Positions 9,291 to 17,392 are shown, counted from the first letter of the stretch. The stretch: 64,000 bases of DNA from Petrotoga olearia DSM 13574 (GCF_002895525.1 NZ_AZRL01000012.1:1-64000), one strand, 5' to 3'. Numbers and translations are program-made. Notes: generated by a model from the sequence alone, not told the origin.

Positions 9291-10052
9291 TTAAAGTACA
9301 ATCATTCTGACGCTTAAGAAAGTAATGATGCAACCGAGAGAAATCATCAACACTTTAGCAGGAATTTTCTTGGTTACCAAAGCAGCGATTGGAGCCGCTA
9401 AACTTCCCCCGATGATTAATCCAATAATGACACTCCAATTGAATTGTGACAGCAAGGCTATGAATGCCATAACTTCAGCAACGGTGACAAAAAACTCAGC
9501 AACGGTGACAAAAAACTCAGCAGCGTTTACTGAACCTATAGTCTTTCTAGGATTCTTTCCATCAGAAACTAACGTTGACGTAACGATAGGTCCCCATCCG
9601 CCCCCTCCAATGGCGTCAAAAAAACCTCCTACAAGACCCAAGACAGAGTAATGCCTTCTTCTCGTGATTTTCTCTTCTGATTGTTTATGCATGTTGAAAA
9701 CTTTAAATAATATTCTTATCCCCATAATCAATAAATAGATACCAATGAAAGGTTTAATTTTGTTGCCATCTATATTTGTCAAGATATAAGCACCCAAAAT
9801 CCCTCCGATTACACCAGGTATTAAAAGTTTTTTGAAAAGATTCTTATCAACGTTACCAAGTTTCAGATGAGAAAATCCTGATATAAATGTTGTAAAAACC
9901 TCAGCAAAATGAACGGAAGCACTTGAAATAGCAGGAGGTACACCAACAGTTAATAATAAAGCATTTGAAATAACACCATAAGCCATTCCTAAAGCTCCAT
10001 CTACAACTTGAGCAAGGAATCCTACTATTATAAAAAACCATAAAGTTTCCAC
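9291..10052 (-). CDS. TauE/SafE-family sulfite/organosulfonate exporter-like membrane protein
   Basis: A 253-residue integral membrane protein with about eight hydrophobic segments. The TauE/SafE signatures are GFLAQVVDGALGMAYG (about 12-27) and GGFFDAIGGGGWGPIVT (about 137-153). Members export or import small anions such as sulfite or sulfoacetate across the inner membrane. In the middle of a predicted helix the peptide EFFVTVA is duplicated exactly, encoded by two identical 21-base units. Whether that disturbs packing is unknown. The gene stands alone on the minus strand with its start near an AT-rich intergenic stretch. Confidence 0.85.
   Translation of the reverse strand: METLWFFIIVGFLAQVVDGALGMAYGVISNALLLTVGVPPAISSASVHFAEVFTTFISGFSHLKLGNVDKNLFKKLLIPGVIGGILGAYILTNIDGNKIKPFIGIYLLIMGIRILFKVFNMHKQSEEKITRRRHYSVLGLVGGFFDAIGGGGWGPIVTSTLVSDGKNPRKTIGSVNAAEFFVTVAEFFVTVAEVMAFIALLSQFNWSVIIGLIIGGSLAAPIAALVTKKIPAKVLMISLGCIITFLSVRMIVL
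9475..9525. repeat. 21-bp tandem repeat inside the TauE/SafE gene
   Basis: Two exact copies of a 21-base unit (TCAGCAACGGTGACAAAAAAC in two parts: TCAGCAACGG and TGACAAAAAAC) followed by a partial third, TCAGCAGCG. The unit is a multiple of three, so the reading frame is kept and seven residues are duplicated. Confidence 0.9.
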
Positions 10053-10343
10053 TTACTATCCCTCCCTCAAAACTCCTTTTTGAGTATTATACTCTAATTA
10101 GAGTGTAGTGTCAAGTGAACTTTAAATTTTCTTTTAAACATCTAAAATTCATGCCAAGCCCTTACTACTCCTTATGGGTAGGTGTGGGTGATAGGTCATT
10201 AGTTGTCAATTTTTAGAATTTTTATAGACAGTATATATAATTTTCTAAAAATAATGTAAAATATAATAGAAAGGAAATATTTGCAATAATTCATTTACCT
10301 TAATACTTATCTACACAGTAAATTATAATATGGAGGTGGTCAT
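10053..10343. other. Intergenic region before the opine dehydrogenase-like gene
   Basis: Divergent intergenic region of about 290 bases. TATAAT-like boxes occur at 10236-10241 and around 10263, but none has a well-spaced consensus -35. CCTTATGGGTAGGTGTGGG near 10172 faintly resembles part of interspersed repeat family B. I looked for a cobalamin riboswitch because the downstream pair includes a B12-binding protein. The B12-box and the expected helices are not recognisable. GGAGGTGG precedes the next ATG. Confidence 0.4.
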
Positions 10344-11426
10344 ATGGTTAAGATAGCGGTGGTTGGAGCGGGTAACGGAGGTCAGGCATTAGCGGGATAT
10401 TTAGCTATGAAAGGTTTCGATGTAGCTCTCTTTAATAGATCTAAAAGAAGAATATCTCCCATCATTGACTCACATTCAATACGAATAGAAGGTCAGGTGG
10501 TTGGTGAATATCAAATATCTTTTGCCACAACAAATATGGAAGAAGCGATAAAGGGTAGAAAGTTGATTATGGTAGTTGTTCCTGCTTTCGCACACAAAGA
10601 GATTGCCAAGAGAATGGCTCCTTATTTAGAAGATGGCCAAATAATAGTTTTAAACCCTGGTAGAACCGGTGGTGCCTTAGAATTCAATAATGTATTGAAA
10701 AAAGAAAATGTGAAAAAAGACATCATACTTGCCGAAGCTCAAACTTTTATTTTTGCCTCAAGAATGTCCAATCCAGGGGTAGCTAAAGTGTTTAGAATTA
10801 AAAATGCTGTTCCTGTTTCTGCACTACCAGCTACCAGAAATGCCCAATTAGAAGAAATATTGTGTAATGCTATACCTGAGTTTGAAGTAGTTAAGAATGT
10901 AATTTACACCAGTTTTAACAATATTGGAGTTGTTTTTCACCCCGCAACATTAATATTGAATGCAGCAAGGGTTGAAACAACGGCAGGAAAGTTTGAATTC
11001 TATTTCGAAGGAATATCTCCTTCTGTAGCAAAGGTTTTGGAAAAGATAGATGAGGAAAGATGTAAAGTTATGGAGCTTTTTAACGCGGAGCCTATGACTG
11101 CAAAGGATTGGCTAAACTATGCATACGATGTAAGAGGAAACTCTTTATACGAAGCTATTAGAAACAATGTTGGTTATAGGGGAATATATGCGCCTCCAAC
11201 GTTGGATAATAGATATATTCTTGAAGATCTTCCAATGAGTCTTGTACCTATCTCTTCTTTTGGAGAAGAGTATGGTGTGAAGACACCTGTAATTGATTCT
11301 ATTATAAATCTTGCCAATATAATGATGGGAAAAAATTTTTGGAAAGAGGGTAGAACCGTAAAAGATTTGGGTTTAGAAGGAATGAGCATAGAAGATATAA
11401 TAAGACTTGTTGAGGAGGGAGAATGA
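10344..11426 (+). CDS. NAD/NADP octopine/nopaline dehydrogenase-family protein
   Basis: Opine dehydrogenases reductively join an amino acid and a 2-oxoacid using NAD(P)H. This 360-residue protein has an N-terminal Rossmann fold with VVGAGNGGQALAGYLA (about 5-20). The C-terminal helical domain (about 185-320) contains NNIGVVFHPATLILNAARVE, including the conserved catalytic-type His. The stop overlaps the start of the cobalamin-binding gene, so the two are translationally coupled. Neither an opine nor any substrate can be deduced. The pairing with a B12 protein suggests a role in an amino-acid or hydroxy-acid conversion rather than opine synthesis, which is inference. Confidence 0.82.
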   Translation: MVKIAVVGAGNGGQALAGYLAMKGFDVALFNRSKRRISPIIDSHSIRIEGQVVGEYQISFATTNMEEAIKGRKLIMVVVPAFAHKEIAKRMAPYLEDGQIIVLNPGRTGGALEFNNVLKKENVKKDIILAEAQTFIFASRMSNPGVAKVFRIKNAVPVSALPATRNAQLEEILCNAIPEFEVVKNVIYTSFNNIGVVFHPATLILNAARVETTAGKFEFYFEGISPSVAKVLEKIDEERCKVMELFNAEPMTAKDWLNYAYDVRGNSLYEAIRNNVGYRGIYAPPTLDNRYILEDLPMSLVPISSFGEEYGVKTPVIDSIINLANIMMGKNFWKEGRTVKDLGLEGMSIEDIIRLVEEGE

Positions 11427-13048
11427 TGAAAAGAATTCTTGGTGCTTCTATGGGAAGTGATGCGCATACAGCAGGTCTTTTAAACTTTTTGGAATTGGCA
11501 AGAAATGAAGGATATGATGTTATTTACTTAGGTGGAGCGGTTCCGATTGAGAAAATTATTAAAACCATAGAGGAAGAAACCCCCGATATTGTGTCAATAA
11601 GTTACCGTTTGGGAGCCGATGCTTTCGAAAATCTTATAAAAGAATTTATAGAAAAGATAAAACAATTAAAAAATTATGAGAAAATCGATTTTATCTTTGG
11701 AGGGACGGTTGAAACCTCTCAGGTTGCAAAAAAATACGATTTCTTTAAAAAGATCTTTGATGGTTCAGAGGAAGAAGAAGATGTAGTTTTGTTTTTAAGA
11801 GGTCAAATCAAATATAAAGAAGAGAAAAATTTTCCTTCCACATTAGCCGAAAGAATTGCATTTAAATCCCCATATCCGCTAATTAGGCACCATATTGGGC
11901 TTCAAACAATGGAGGAAACCATCGAGGAGATCAAAAGACTTGCAGAATCTGAACTCTTGGATATCATCTCTTTGGCACCAGATCAAAACTGTCAGCAATA
12001 CTTTTTTGAGCAAGAAAAGATGGACCCCAACCAGGACGGAGCAGGAGGAGCTCCCATTAGAAATGAAAAAGACTTTGTTGCCATGTATGAAGCCAGTAGA
12101 AGAGGCAATCATCCTTTAGTAAGATGTTACTCTGGAACCAACCACATGGTCGAATTTTCTCAAGTTCTAAAAAGAACTATCAACAACGCATGGGCGGCGA
12201 TACCTATATTTTGGTATTCTGAACTTGATAGAAGGTCTGAAAGGAACTTATTAGATGCGATAAAAGAAAATATGGAAGGAATAAAGTGGAACGCAGAGAA
12301 CGGTATCCCTGTAGAAATTAACGACGCTCACCAATGGGAACTAAGGTATGCCCACGACAGTTTAGCAGTCGCAACTACTTATTTAGCTGCTTATGTAGCT
12401 AAAAAACTTGGGGTAAGATGGTATGTTCAACAATATATGATGAACACCCCGCCAAAGTTATCTCCAAAGATGGATATAGCTAAGTCTTTAGCCAAATTAG
12501 AACTGGTAGAAACACTAAAAGATGAAACTTTTACACCTTACAGGATGGTAAGAACGGGGCTTCTTTCTTTTCCAGCCGACCCCAACAGCGCTATGGGACA
12601 ACTTGTTTCTTCGATGTTTTATTCATCTTACTTACAACCACATATAATCCACGTGGTAGCGTACTGCGAAGCCATGAAAAGGGCAACTTCAAAAGAAATA
12701 ATAGAAAGTGTAAAAATGGTAAAAAGGGCGAACTCTTTAGCCTCTCGTGGATTACCTGATTTTGCCAGCGACCCTGAGATCAAAGAAAGGGTTAATTTAT
12801 TGAAAGAAGAAGCTATGGTCATAATAGAAAAAATTAAAAGTATCTCCCCTCAAAAAGAGGATCCTTTGACTGACCCAGAAACTCTCTATTTAGCGGTAAA
12901 AGAAGGAATTTTAGATGCAGTTGGGTTACAAGGCAACTCTGCTGCCAAAGGACAAATCAAATCGGCTGTAATTAATGGCGGCTACGAAGCTGTGAAAGAG
13001 AACGGTGAAGTGCTGAGAGAAGCTGAAAGACTCTTTGGAAGACAGTAA
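11423..13048 (+). CDS. Cobalamin-binding domain protein with large mutase-like C-terminal domain
   Basis: A 541-residue protein. Residues about 1-130 look like a B12-binding Rossmann domain: GSDAHTAGLL contains the DxHxxG motif whose His replaces the lower axial ligand of cobalamin. YLGGAVP and FIFGGTV supply the later loops. Residues about 155-540 form a separate domain with QNCQQYFFEQEK, DQDGAGGAP-like glycine-rich loops, VRCYSGTNHM and INDAHQWELRYAHD. This resembles, at a distance, the barrel of glutamate mutase E-type proteins. No reactivase or second mutase subunit is adjacent. It could be a B12-dependent mutase or a methyltransferase-like enzyme; the reaction is unknown. Translation is coupled to the upstream dehydrogenase by overlapping ATGATGA-type codons. 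Confidence 0.7.
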   Translation: MMKRILGASMGSDAHTAGLLNFLELARNEGYDVIYLGGAVPIEKIIKTIEEETPDIVSISYRLGADAFENLIKEFIEKIKQLKNYEKIDFIFGGTVETSQVAKKYDFFKKIFDGSEEEEDVVLFLRGQIKYKEEKNFPSTLAERIAFKSPYPLIRHHIGLQTMEETIEEIKRLAESELLDIISLAPDQNCQQYFFEQEKMDPNQDGAGGAPIRNEKDFVAMYEASRRGNHPLVRCYSGTNHMVEFSQVLKRTINNAWAAIPIFWYSELDRRSERNLLDAIKENMEGIKWNAENGIPVEINDAHQWELRYAHDSLAVATTYLAAYVAKKLGVRWYVQQYMMNTPPKLSPKMDIAKSLAKLELVETLKDETFTPYRMVRTGLLSFPADPNSAMGQLVSSMFYSSYLQPHIIHVVAYCEAMKRATSKEIIESVKMVKRANSLASRGLPDFASDPEIKERVNLLKEEAMVIIEKIKSISPQKEDPLTDPETLYLAVKEGILDAVGLQGNSAAKGQIKSAVINGGYEAVKENGEVLREAERLFGRQ

Positions 13049-13142
13049 ATGGTACTTTATATCTTCACGCTAATCTCCTATCCAAGTTTATCTAAGAGAG
13101 GAGTGTAAAAAAAATTAGCAGGAACATTAGGAGCTGACAAAA

Positions 13143-14246
13143 ATGGATACTTTAGTTAAATGTATTGAAGATCTTCGTATGAAACTGAATAGGTACCGAA
13201 AGCATGGTCTTAAAGAATATCCAACGCGAACAATATTTGTAGATCAATTACTCGAAGCTCTCGGGTGGGATATAAGAGATCCGGATGAAGTGGAACTTGA
13301 GTATCCCACTATTGATGGAAAGTCTGTTGACTATGCTGCCAAAATAAACCGCAGGCCTGTCTTATTCATTGAAGCGAAAGCCTTAAATGATCCACTTACA
13401 GATGTCAAAGCTATTACTCAGGTAGTTGGTTACGCTGCCAATGCGGGTGTGGAATGGTGTATCCTTACCAATGGTATTAACTATAAGGTTTACCATAGTA
13501 CCGAAAAGACAGAGGCTCCGGAAAAACTACTTTTTGAAATTTCTCTTGATCCAAAAGAAACCGAAGGAATGTCGCTTCAGCAAGTTGCAGAACAATTTGC
13601 ACGTTTCTCACGTGATTCAATGGCTAAAGGTGTGCTTGATGAGATTGGTGAACAAATCTTTACAACAGGAAAGATAAGAAAAGCTTTAGATAAACTCTTT
13701 ATGGATCCCCCAAACACATTAATTAAACTTATACGCTCAACCCTGGAGGACGACTCCATCAAACCAGCTCAAATCAAGAAAGCCCTCAAGATGCTTTGGT
13801 CCCAACCATCGGAAACAGAAATACCTTCAACTTATAAATATACTAAAAAGCCAGTTCCTTCATCAGAATTGAAATTAAAAGAGTATAATGAAGAGCACCA
13901 CTTAAATGGAAAACCGCAAGAAGTCGTAGAATTATTTAAGACACTTGATAAATTTTGTAGAGAACTTGATCCAAACATAGTTCAAAGAGAAGCCCTTAAA
14001 CACTATACAAAATACACACATGGTAATAACATTTTTTGTTGTGTTCGTATTCATAAAAGTGGACTTCGTGTTTGGTTAAAGTTGAATTATTCGGATTTAG
14101 AGAGTCCAGCTAAATATGTTCGTGATGTTTCAAATATCGGACACCTGGGAGTCGGAGATGTTGAGTTAACAATCGATAGTCTCGAGAGATTTCAAAGTGC
14201 TAAAAGCCTTATACAAAAATCATTTGAAGAAAACAAATCAAAATGA
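13143..14246 (+). CDS. Predicted PD-(D/E)XK nuclease-like protein with C-terminal DUF5655-type domain
   Basis: The N-terminal third resembles the HsdR/type I restriction N-terminal nuclease fold. TRTIFVDQLLEALGWD (about 29-43) is the helix found in these proteins. D63 in the SVDYAA strand and E77-A-K79 in PVLFIEAKA form the PD-(D/E)XK catalytic pattern. A helical middle (about 130-220) leads to a C-terminal DUF5655-like domain (about 265-365) with YTKYTHGNNIFCCVRIHKSGLRVWLKL. There is no helicase or methyltransferase partner, so it is not a normal restriction enzyme. It starts a stretch of accessory DNA, and its base composition looks less AT-rich than its neighbours. DNA repair or defence roles are both open. 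Confidence 0.7.
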   Translation: MDTLVKCIEDLRMKLNRYRKHGLKEYPTRTIFVDQLLEALGWDIRDPDEVELEYPTIDGKSVDYAAKINRRPVLFIEAKALNDPLTDVKAITQVVGYAANAGVEWCILTNGINYKVYHSTEKTEAPEKLLFEISLDPKETEGMSLQQVAEQFARFSRDSMAKGVLDEIGEQIFTTGKIRKALDKLFMDPPNTLIKLIRSTLEDDSIKPAQIKKALKMLWSQPSETEIPSTYKYTKKPVPSSELKLKEYNEEHHLNGKPQEVVELFKTLDKFCRELDPNIVQREALKHYTKYTHGNNIFCCVRIHKSGLRVWLKLNYSDLESPAKYVRDVSNIGHLGVGDVELTIDSLERFQSAKSLIQKSFEENKSK

Positions 14247-14389
14247 GGGGGGAAATAATTGAAGAGCGGATAGATCCCTATTTGAAAACCGGTTGGGACT
14301 TTGGATATGTAATAAAGACTCCTACAGAACGAATATTGTTGAGAAAACAAAAGAAATTTGACACAAGTACACAATTTATGCTAAAATAG
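14243..14389 (+). CDS. Small ORF overlapping the nuclease-like gene; possible gene remnant
   Basis: A 48-codon ORF whose ATG overlaps the stop of the preceding gene (ATGA), the usual arrangement for translational coupling. The start, EIIEERIDPYLKTGWDFGY, has the flavour of the opening helix of HsdR-like proteins, in which a Glu/Arg-rich helix is followed by DPxLKxxGW. It could therefore be the 5' stump of a lost restriction-type gene. The rest (TPTERILLRKQKKF) is not recognisable. Confidence 0.3.
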   Translation: MRGEIIEERIDPYLKTGWDFGYVIKTPTERILLRKQKKFDTSTQFMLK

Positions 14390-14434
14390 TGTAGAAGAAA
14401 ATTTATTAGATATTTGCCAATAGTCAACCAGCTA

Positions 14435-14450
14435 CCGCCTAGCCAGGCGG
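14435..14450 (+). terminator. Hairpin, possible terminator after the nuclease-like operon
   Basis: CCGCCT-AGCC-AGGCGG is a perfect six-pair GC-rich stem with a four-base loop, followed by AGTTTTG. The T-run is short, so it may be only a weak terminator. Confidence 0.4.
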
Positions 14451-14560
14451 AGTTTTGTGGTTAGCAAGCCATATTTGATTAGCCTCAGCCACCGGTTAAT
14501 AAAGAGAAAGTGTTTCAGACTCTGCAGTCAGTGATTAAACAATTCAAATTGGGTTCTTAT

Positions 14561-14632
14561 TGCTGTTCTGTGCAAAAAAACTTTTTTAAACAAAATTAGG
14601 TTTTGGGGTTTTTAAGGGGCTTGCCCCCTAAA
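14561..14632 (-). repeat. Interspersed repeat family A, isolated copy
   Basis: Read on the minus strand it gives CCCCTTAAAAACCCCAAAACC, TAATTTTG and later TTTTGCACAGAACAGCA. This matches the tandem copies between xseB and xseA almost base for base in its conserved blocks. Its outer end carries a hairpin (GGGGC-TT-GCCCC). Confidence 0.7.
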
Positions 14633-14740
14633 CACTTAGTGTTGCTGACAACAAATCCCATACAACCTTGAACCCCTTTCGGAGTGCTTTATCGCTGAGG
14701 CCAGTAACAGTATTGTATAATTATAGTTGGAGGGATCAAT

Positions 14741-14917
14741 ATGACAACAAAAGCAGATAAATCTTTTTTTGATAAATTCGAATATGTTAAAAATACGCTG
14801 GCAATAGAAGGTTATAAAATAGGCAAAAATGATAGAGCGTTTTTTAAAGAGATAGAAGATAATAAATATACTAAAGAACAGATAATACAAAAAATATTAA
14901 AAGCTCATAATATTTAA
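14741..14917 (+). CDS. VbhA-like small antitoxin of a Fic toxin
   Basis: A 58-residue protein encoded directly before the Fic gene, with the stop TAA touching the next ATG. The segment NTLAIEGYKIG contains T-L-A-I-E-G, matching the (S/T)xxxE(G/N) inhibitory helix. In class I Fic systems that Glu blocks ATP binding in the partner toxin. GGAGGG lies seven bases before the ATG. The rest is charged and helical. Size, motif, gene order and spacing agree with antitoxins of the VbhA type, so this is an antitoxin rather than an unrelated leader peptide. Confidence 0.8.
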   Translation: MTTKADKSFFDKFEYVKNTLAIEGYKIGKNDRAFFKEIEDNKYTKEQIIQKILKAHNI

Positions 14918-15508
14918 ATGAAAGATTACAGTGTAAAAGATAATTACTATTGTTATGAAAATTCTTTTGTTTTAAAAAATAAATTTGAAATAAAAGACCA
15001 AAAAATATTAGATTCAGTGGAAAAAAACATAACTGGTGCTATTCTTTTGTTGCTACAGTCAAAAAATTTTGATAAAGAAGAATTAGACTATGATTTTTTT
15101 ATGTGGTTACACAAATATATTTTTGGAGATATTTATAGCTGGGCGGGTGAATTACGGGTTGTTGATCTTATAAAAGGTAACTTTAAATTTGCTCATTATT
15201 CTTATTTAGATGATCAAATGGTTAGTTACTTTGAAAGATTGAAAAAAGATAAATACCTGATAGATCACAAAAATGAAAAATTAATAAAACATTTGACTTA
15301 TTATATCACAGAACTGAATATTATACACCCTTTTAGAGAAGGAAATGGTAGAGTTATAAGAGAATATTTTAGGATTCTTTTAAAAAGAAAAAATTTATAT
15401 ATAGATTATGCTGATAAAGAACGGTACTTAGAAGCCATGATAGAATCCCCCTATAAAACTGATAAATTAGAAGCGTTTTTAATTAAAAATTTAAAAGGTA
15501 TTGAATAG
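14918..15508 (+). CDS. Fic-domain protein (AMP transferase toxin)
   Basis: Fic enzymes transfer AMP or another nucleotide phosphate to hydroxyl groups of target proteins. The active-site motif HPFREGNGR is intact at residues 137-145, followed by the conserved Arg at 148. FGDIYSWAGELR (about 69-80) is the upstream Fic-fold helix and flap region. Length is 196 residues, normal for a stand-alone toxin. It lacks the inhibitory helix itself, which is supplied by the preceding antitoxin. A VbhT/Fic toxin of type IV origin or a DNA-gyrase-targeting FicT are the closest models; the target is unknown. The pair sits in accessory DNA among gene remnants. Confidence 0.88.
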   Translation: MKDYSVKDNYYCYENSFVLKNKFEIKDQKILDSVEKNITGAILLLLQSKNFDKEELDYDFFMWLHKYIFGDIYSWAGELRVVDLIKGNFKFAHYSYLDDQMVSYFERLKKDKYLIDHKNEKLIKHLTYYITELNIIHPFREGNGRVIREYFRILLKRKNLYIDYADKERYLEAMIESPYKTDKLEAFLIKNLKGIE

Positions 15509-15542
15509 TTTATTAACGAGTCCTTTAAAATTTATAGATATC

Positions 15543-15573
15543 ACTGGACTCTTCGACTGAACTCAGAGTGACA
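15543..15573. repeat. Short REP-like element
   Basis: The block CTTCGACTGAACTCAGAGTGACA has the look of a short element recurring in many bacterial genomes with the pattern TTCGACT...CTCAG.RTGACA. It lies between the fic gene and a gene remnant. No second copy was seen in this window. Confidence 0.35.
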
Positions 15574-15631
15574 TTTGTTGTATGTTGTGGGTAAAAACAC
15601 CAGAAAGTCAAAAAATCAGGAGAATATTAAT

Positions 15632-15795
15632 ATGAGTTATAAATGGTATATCGTTTGTCCAATCAAAAGATATTATGATGAAGGTAAACTAGATAAAAAA
15701 TAGAAAGTTGCGTACGCTATCAAATGGAAGAAATGGGTAAGTACCATCCGGACAATATGCTACCTGATGGAACAATTGATAAGCATCTAAAATGA
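15632..15795 (+). pseudogene. Remnant of a small conserved Cys-containing protein
   Basis: A first piece, MSYKWYIVCPIKRYYDEGKLDKK, ends in TAG. A second piece in another frame reads CVRYQMEEMGKYHPDNMLPDG and then TIDKHLK before its stop. Together they look like the two ends of one short protein family that has lost its middle, through a deletion that also shifted the frame. A ribosome-binding site (AGGAG) still precedes the ATG. I recall similar short proteins in other anaerobes but cannot name a function. Confidence 0.6.
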
Positions 15796-15834
15796 AACAA
15801 TAACTAGTTGAAAGAAAAAATCAAAAAATGCCTA

Positions 15835-16650
15835 CTAAGTAAAAGACTTAAGAACCGTTTTTCTTAAAAGATATGAAATTAGAAATATCATAAAAAGTGT
15901 TAGAACTATCATTGGGCCTGATGGAACGTTTAAGTAGTAAGATAAAAAAATACCCAGAACAGATGAAAAAACACCAACTATTACAGATATTATCAGCATT
16001 TGGTTTATACTTTTTGCATAAAGCTTTGCTATAACACCAGGTGTTATAAGTAGAGAAGTTATCAGTATGATCCCTATTATTTTAACGGAAACAACTATTG
16101 TAACGGATGTAATCATTAAAAACACTAAATTTATTACGTTTGTAGGTACTCCAAATATTTTACTTAATCTTTGGTTGAATGAGTAATATTTAAGTTCCTT
16201 GTTTAAGAGAATAACCATAAAAAGAATAAATAAGTCAAAAATTCCCAATAAAATCAAATCTTGTTGAGTTATCATTAATACGTCCCCAAATAGAAAACTG
16301 TCTATTTCAGGGACGTATCCTTTTTTGAATGAAAGTAAAATTACCCCTATAGCCATAGAAAGCGATAAGAGCATTCCTATCACACTATTTTCTTGTACCC
16401 CTTCTTTTTTGCCCAACTGGTTTATAGCTATTGCAAATATAATGGCAACTATTATAGACAATAAATTCATATTCAATCCAAAGAAAAGAGCGAAAGCGAT
16501 GGCACCAAACGCCACATGGGCCGCTCCATCTCCAATAAACTCCATTTTTTTTAGGACTATGAAATTTGATAGCAACGCACTACCAAAACCCGAAAGAATA
16601 GCACCAATTAAGGCGTATCTCATAAAAGGGTAACTTAGAATGTCAATCAT
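15835..16650 (-). CDS. znuB: ABC transporter permease, zinc/manganese importer type
   Basis: The 271-residue membrane subunit of an ABC-3 family metal importer, with about eight hydrophobic segments. Family hallmarks are IGDGAAHVAFGAIAFALF (about 34-51), GVQENSVIGMLLSLSMAIGV (about 83-102) and LLITPGVIAKLYA (about 199-211). It overlaps the ATPase gene by a few bases, and all three components plus a Fur-family regulator are in one minus-strand operon. Zn2+ is favoured by the regulator and by the His-containing loop of the binding protein, but Mn2+ or Fe2+ cannot be excluded from sequence. The gene symbol follows this assignment and is not certain. Confidence 0.85.
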   Translation of the reverse strand: MIDILSYPFMRYALIGAILSGFGSALLSNFIVLKKMEFIGDGAAHVAFGAIAFALFFGLNMNLLSIIVAIIFAIAINQLGKKEGVQENSVIGMLLSLSMAIGVILLSFKKGYVPEIDSFLFGDVLMITQQDLILLGIFDLFILFMVILLNKELKYYSFNQRLSKIFGVPTNVINLVFLMITSVTIVVSVKIIGIILITSLLITPGVIAKLYAKSINQMLIISVIVGVFSSVLGIFLSYYLNVPSGPMIVLTLFMIFLISYLLRKTVLKSFT

Positions 16651-17392
16651 CTTTATTGCTAACCACCTTCATCTTTTCATTGACGTGAATAAACAATTCA
16701 AAGTCTTTAGAGTATAAAGTTCGCAAATCATTGATATCAAGATCAGCAGTGTTTTTGTGACAGTGAAGTGTTTTGTTCATGCACATAATTTTATTTGTTT
16801 CTTTGAAAATCATGTTCAAATCGTGACTTATTAACATTATACTCATATTTTTATCTTGCTTGAGATTTCTAAGAGTTTCGTACAGTATACTTTGCCCTTC
16901 TTTGTCAATATTGGCTTCAGGTTCGTCCAGTATTAATATATCAGGATCGGAAACTAAAGCCCTTGCCATCATCAACCTTCTATACTCTCCTCCGGATAAT
17001 TTTCCCACTAGCCTGTTGTATAAATGGTCAATTTGTAAAAGTTTGAGAGTTTCTCTCACTTTTTCATAATGTTCTTCTTTAAACCTCTTAAACGGACCAA
17101 CTTCACTGTATAAACCCATTAAAGCAACTTCATATACCTTGATAGGAAAATCTCTTTCTCTTTCTTCCGATTGTGGAACATACCCAATTTTTCCATTTAT
17201 CTTTATTTCTCCTGTATAATCTTCGATTTCTCTGATTAGAGTTTTTATTAAGGTTGATTTTCCGGCTCCGTTAGGTCCAATTATCCCTACAAAGTCCCCC
17301 CTATATATATCAAAAGATATATTGATCAGTATATTGTTGTTTTCGGTGGTGTAATTTAAATCTCTAACAGATATTAAAGGGTCAGTAACCAT
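16643..17392 (-). CDS. znuC: ABC transporter ATP-binding protein, zinc/manganese importer type
   Basis: The cytoplasmic ATPase that powers metal import with the adjacent permease. All nucleotide-binding motifs are present: Walker A GPNGAGKSTLI (about 38-48), Q-loop YVPQSEERERDFP, signature LSGGEYRR (about 133-140), Walker B ILILDEPEANID (about 155-166) and switch His in LISHD. At 249 residues it is typical of ABC-3 metal ATPases. It overlaps both neighbours (substrate-binding protein upstream and permease downstream), which indicates translational coupling. Confidence 0.9.
   Translation of the reverse strand: MVTDPLISVRDLNYTTENNNILINISFDIYRGDFVGIIGPNGAGKSTLIKTLIREIEDYTGEIKINGKIGYVPQSEERERDFPIKVYEVALMGLYSEVGPFKRFKEEHYEKVRETLKLLQIDHLYNRLVGKLSGGEYRRLMMARALVSDPDILILDEPEANIDKEGQSILYETLRNLKQDKNMSIMLISHDLNMIFKETNKIMCMNKTLHCHKNTADLDINDLRTLYSKDFELFIHVNEKMKVVSNKDD

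Larger units (their letters stand above)
14390..14740 (+). other. Accessory intergenic stretch with hairpin and repeats
   Basis: About 350 bases without a convincing gene. It holds a perfect CCGCCT/AGGCGG hairpin, one copy of interspersed repeat family A with its terminal hairpin, and a segment CCTTGAACCCCTTTCGG. The last is mirrored in the decayed ISL3 transposase near 29.5 kb. TATTGTATAATTATA just before 14730 could be a -10 region for the antitoxin-fic pair. Confidence 0.5.

Noticed and set aside
10053-10343. Cobalamin riboswitch before the B12-associated gene pair
   Set aside because: No recognisable B12-box or conserved helices; sequence resembles repeat debris and AT-rich promoter DNA.
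14400-14740. tRNA or other structured RNA in the accessory gap
   Set aside because: Only short hairpins and repeat copies; no cloverleaf or known RNA consensus.
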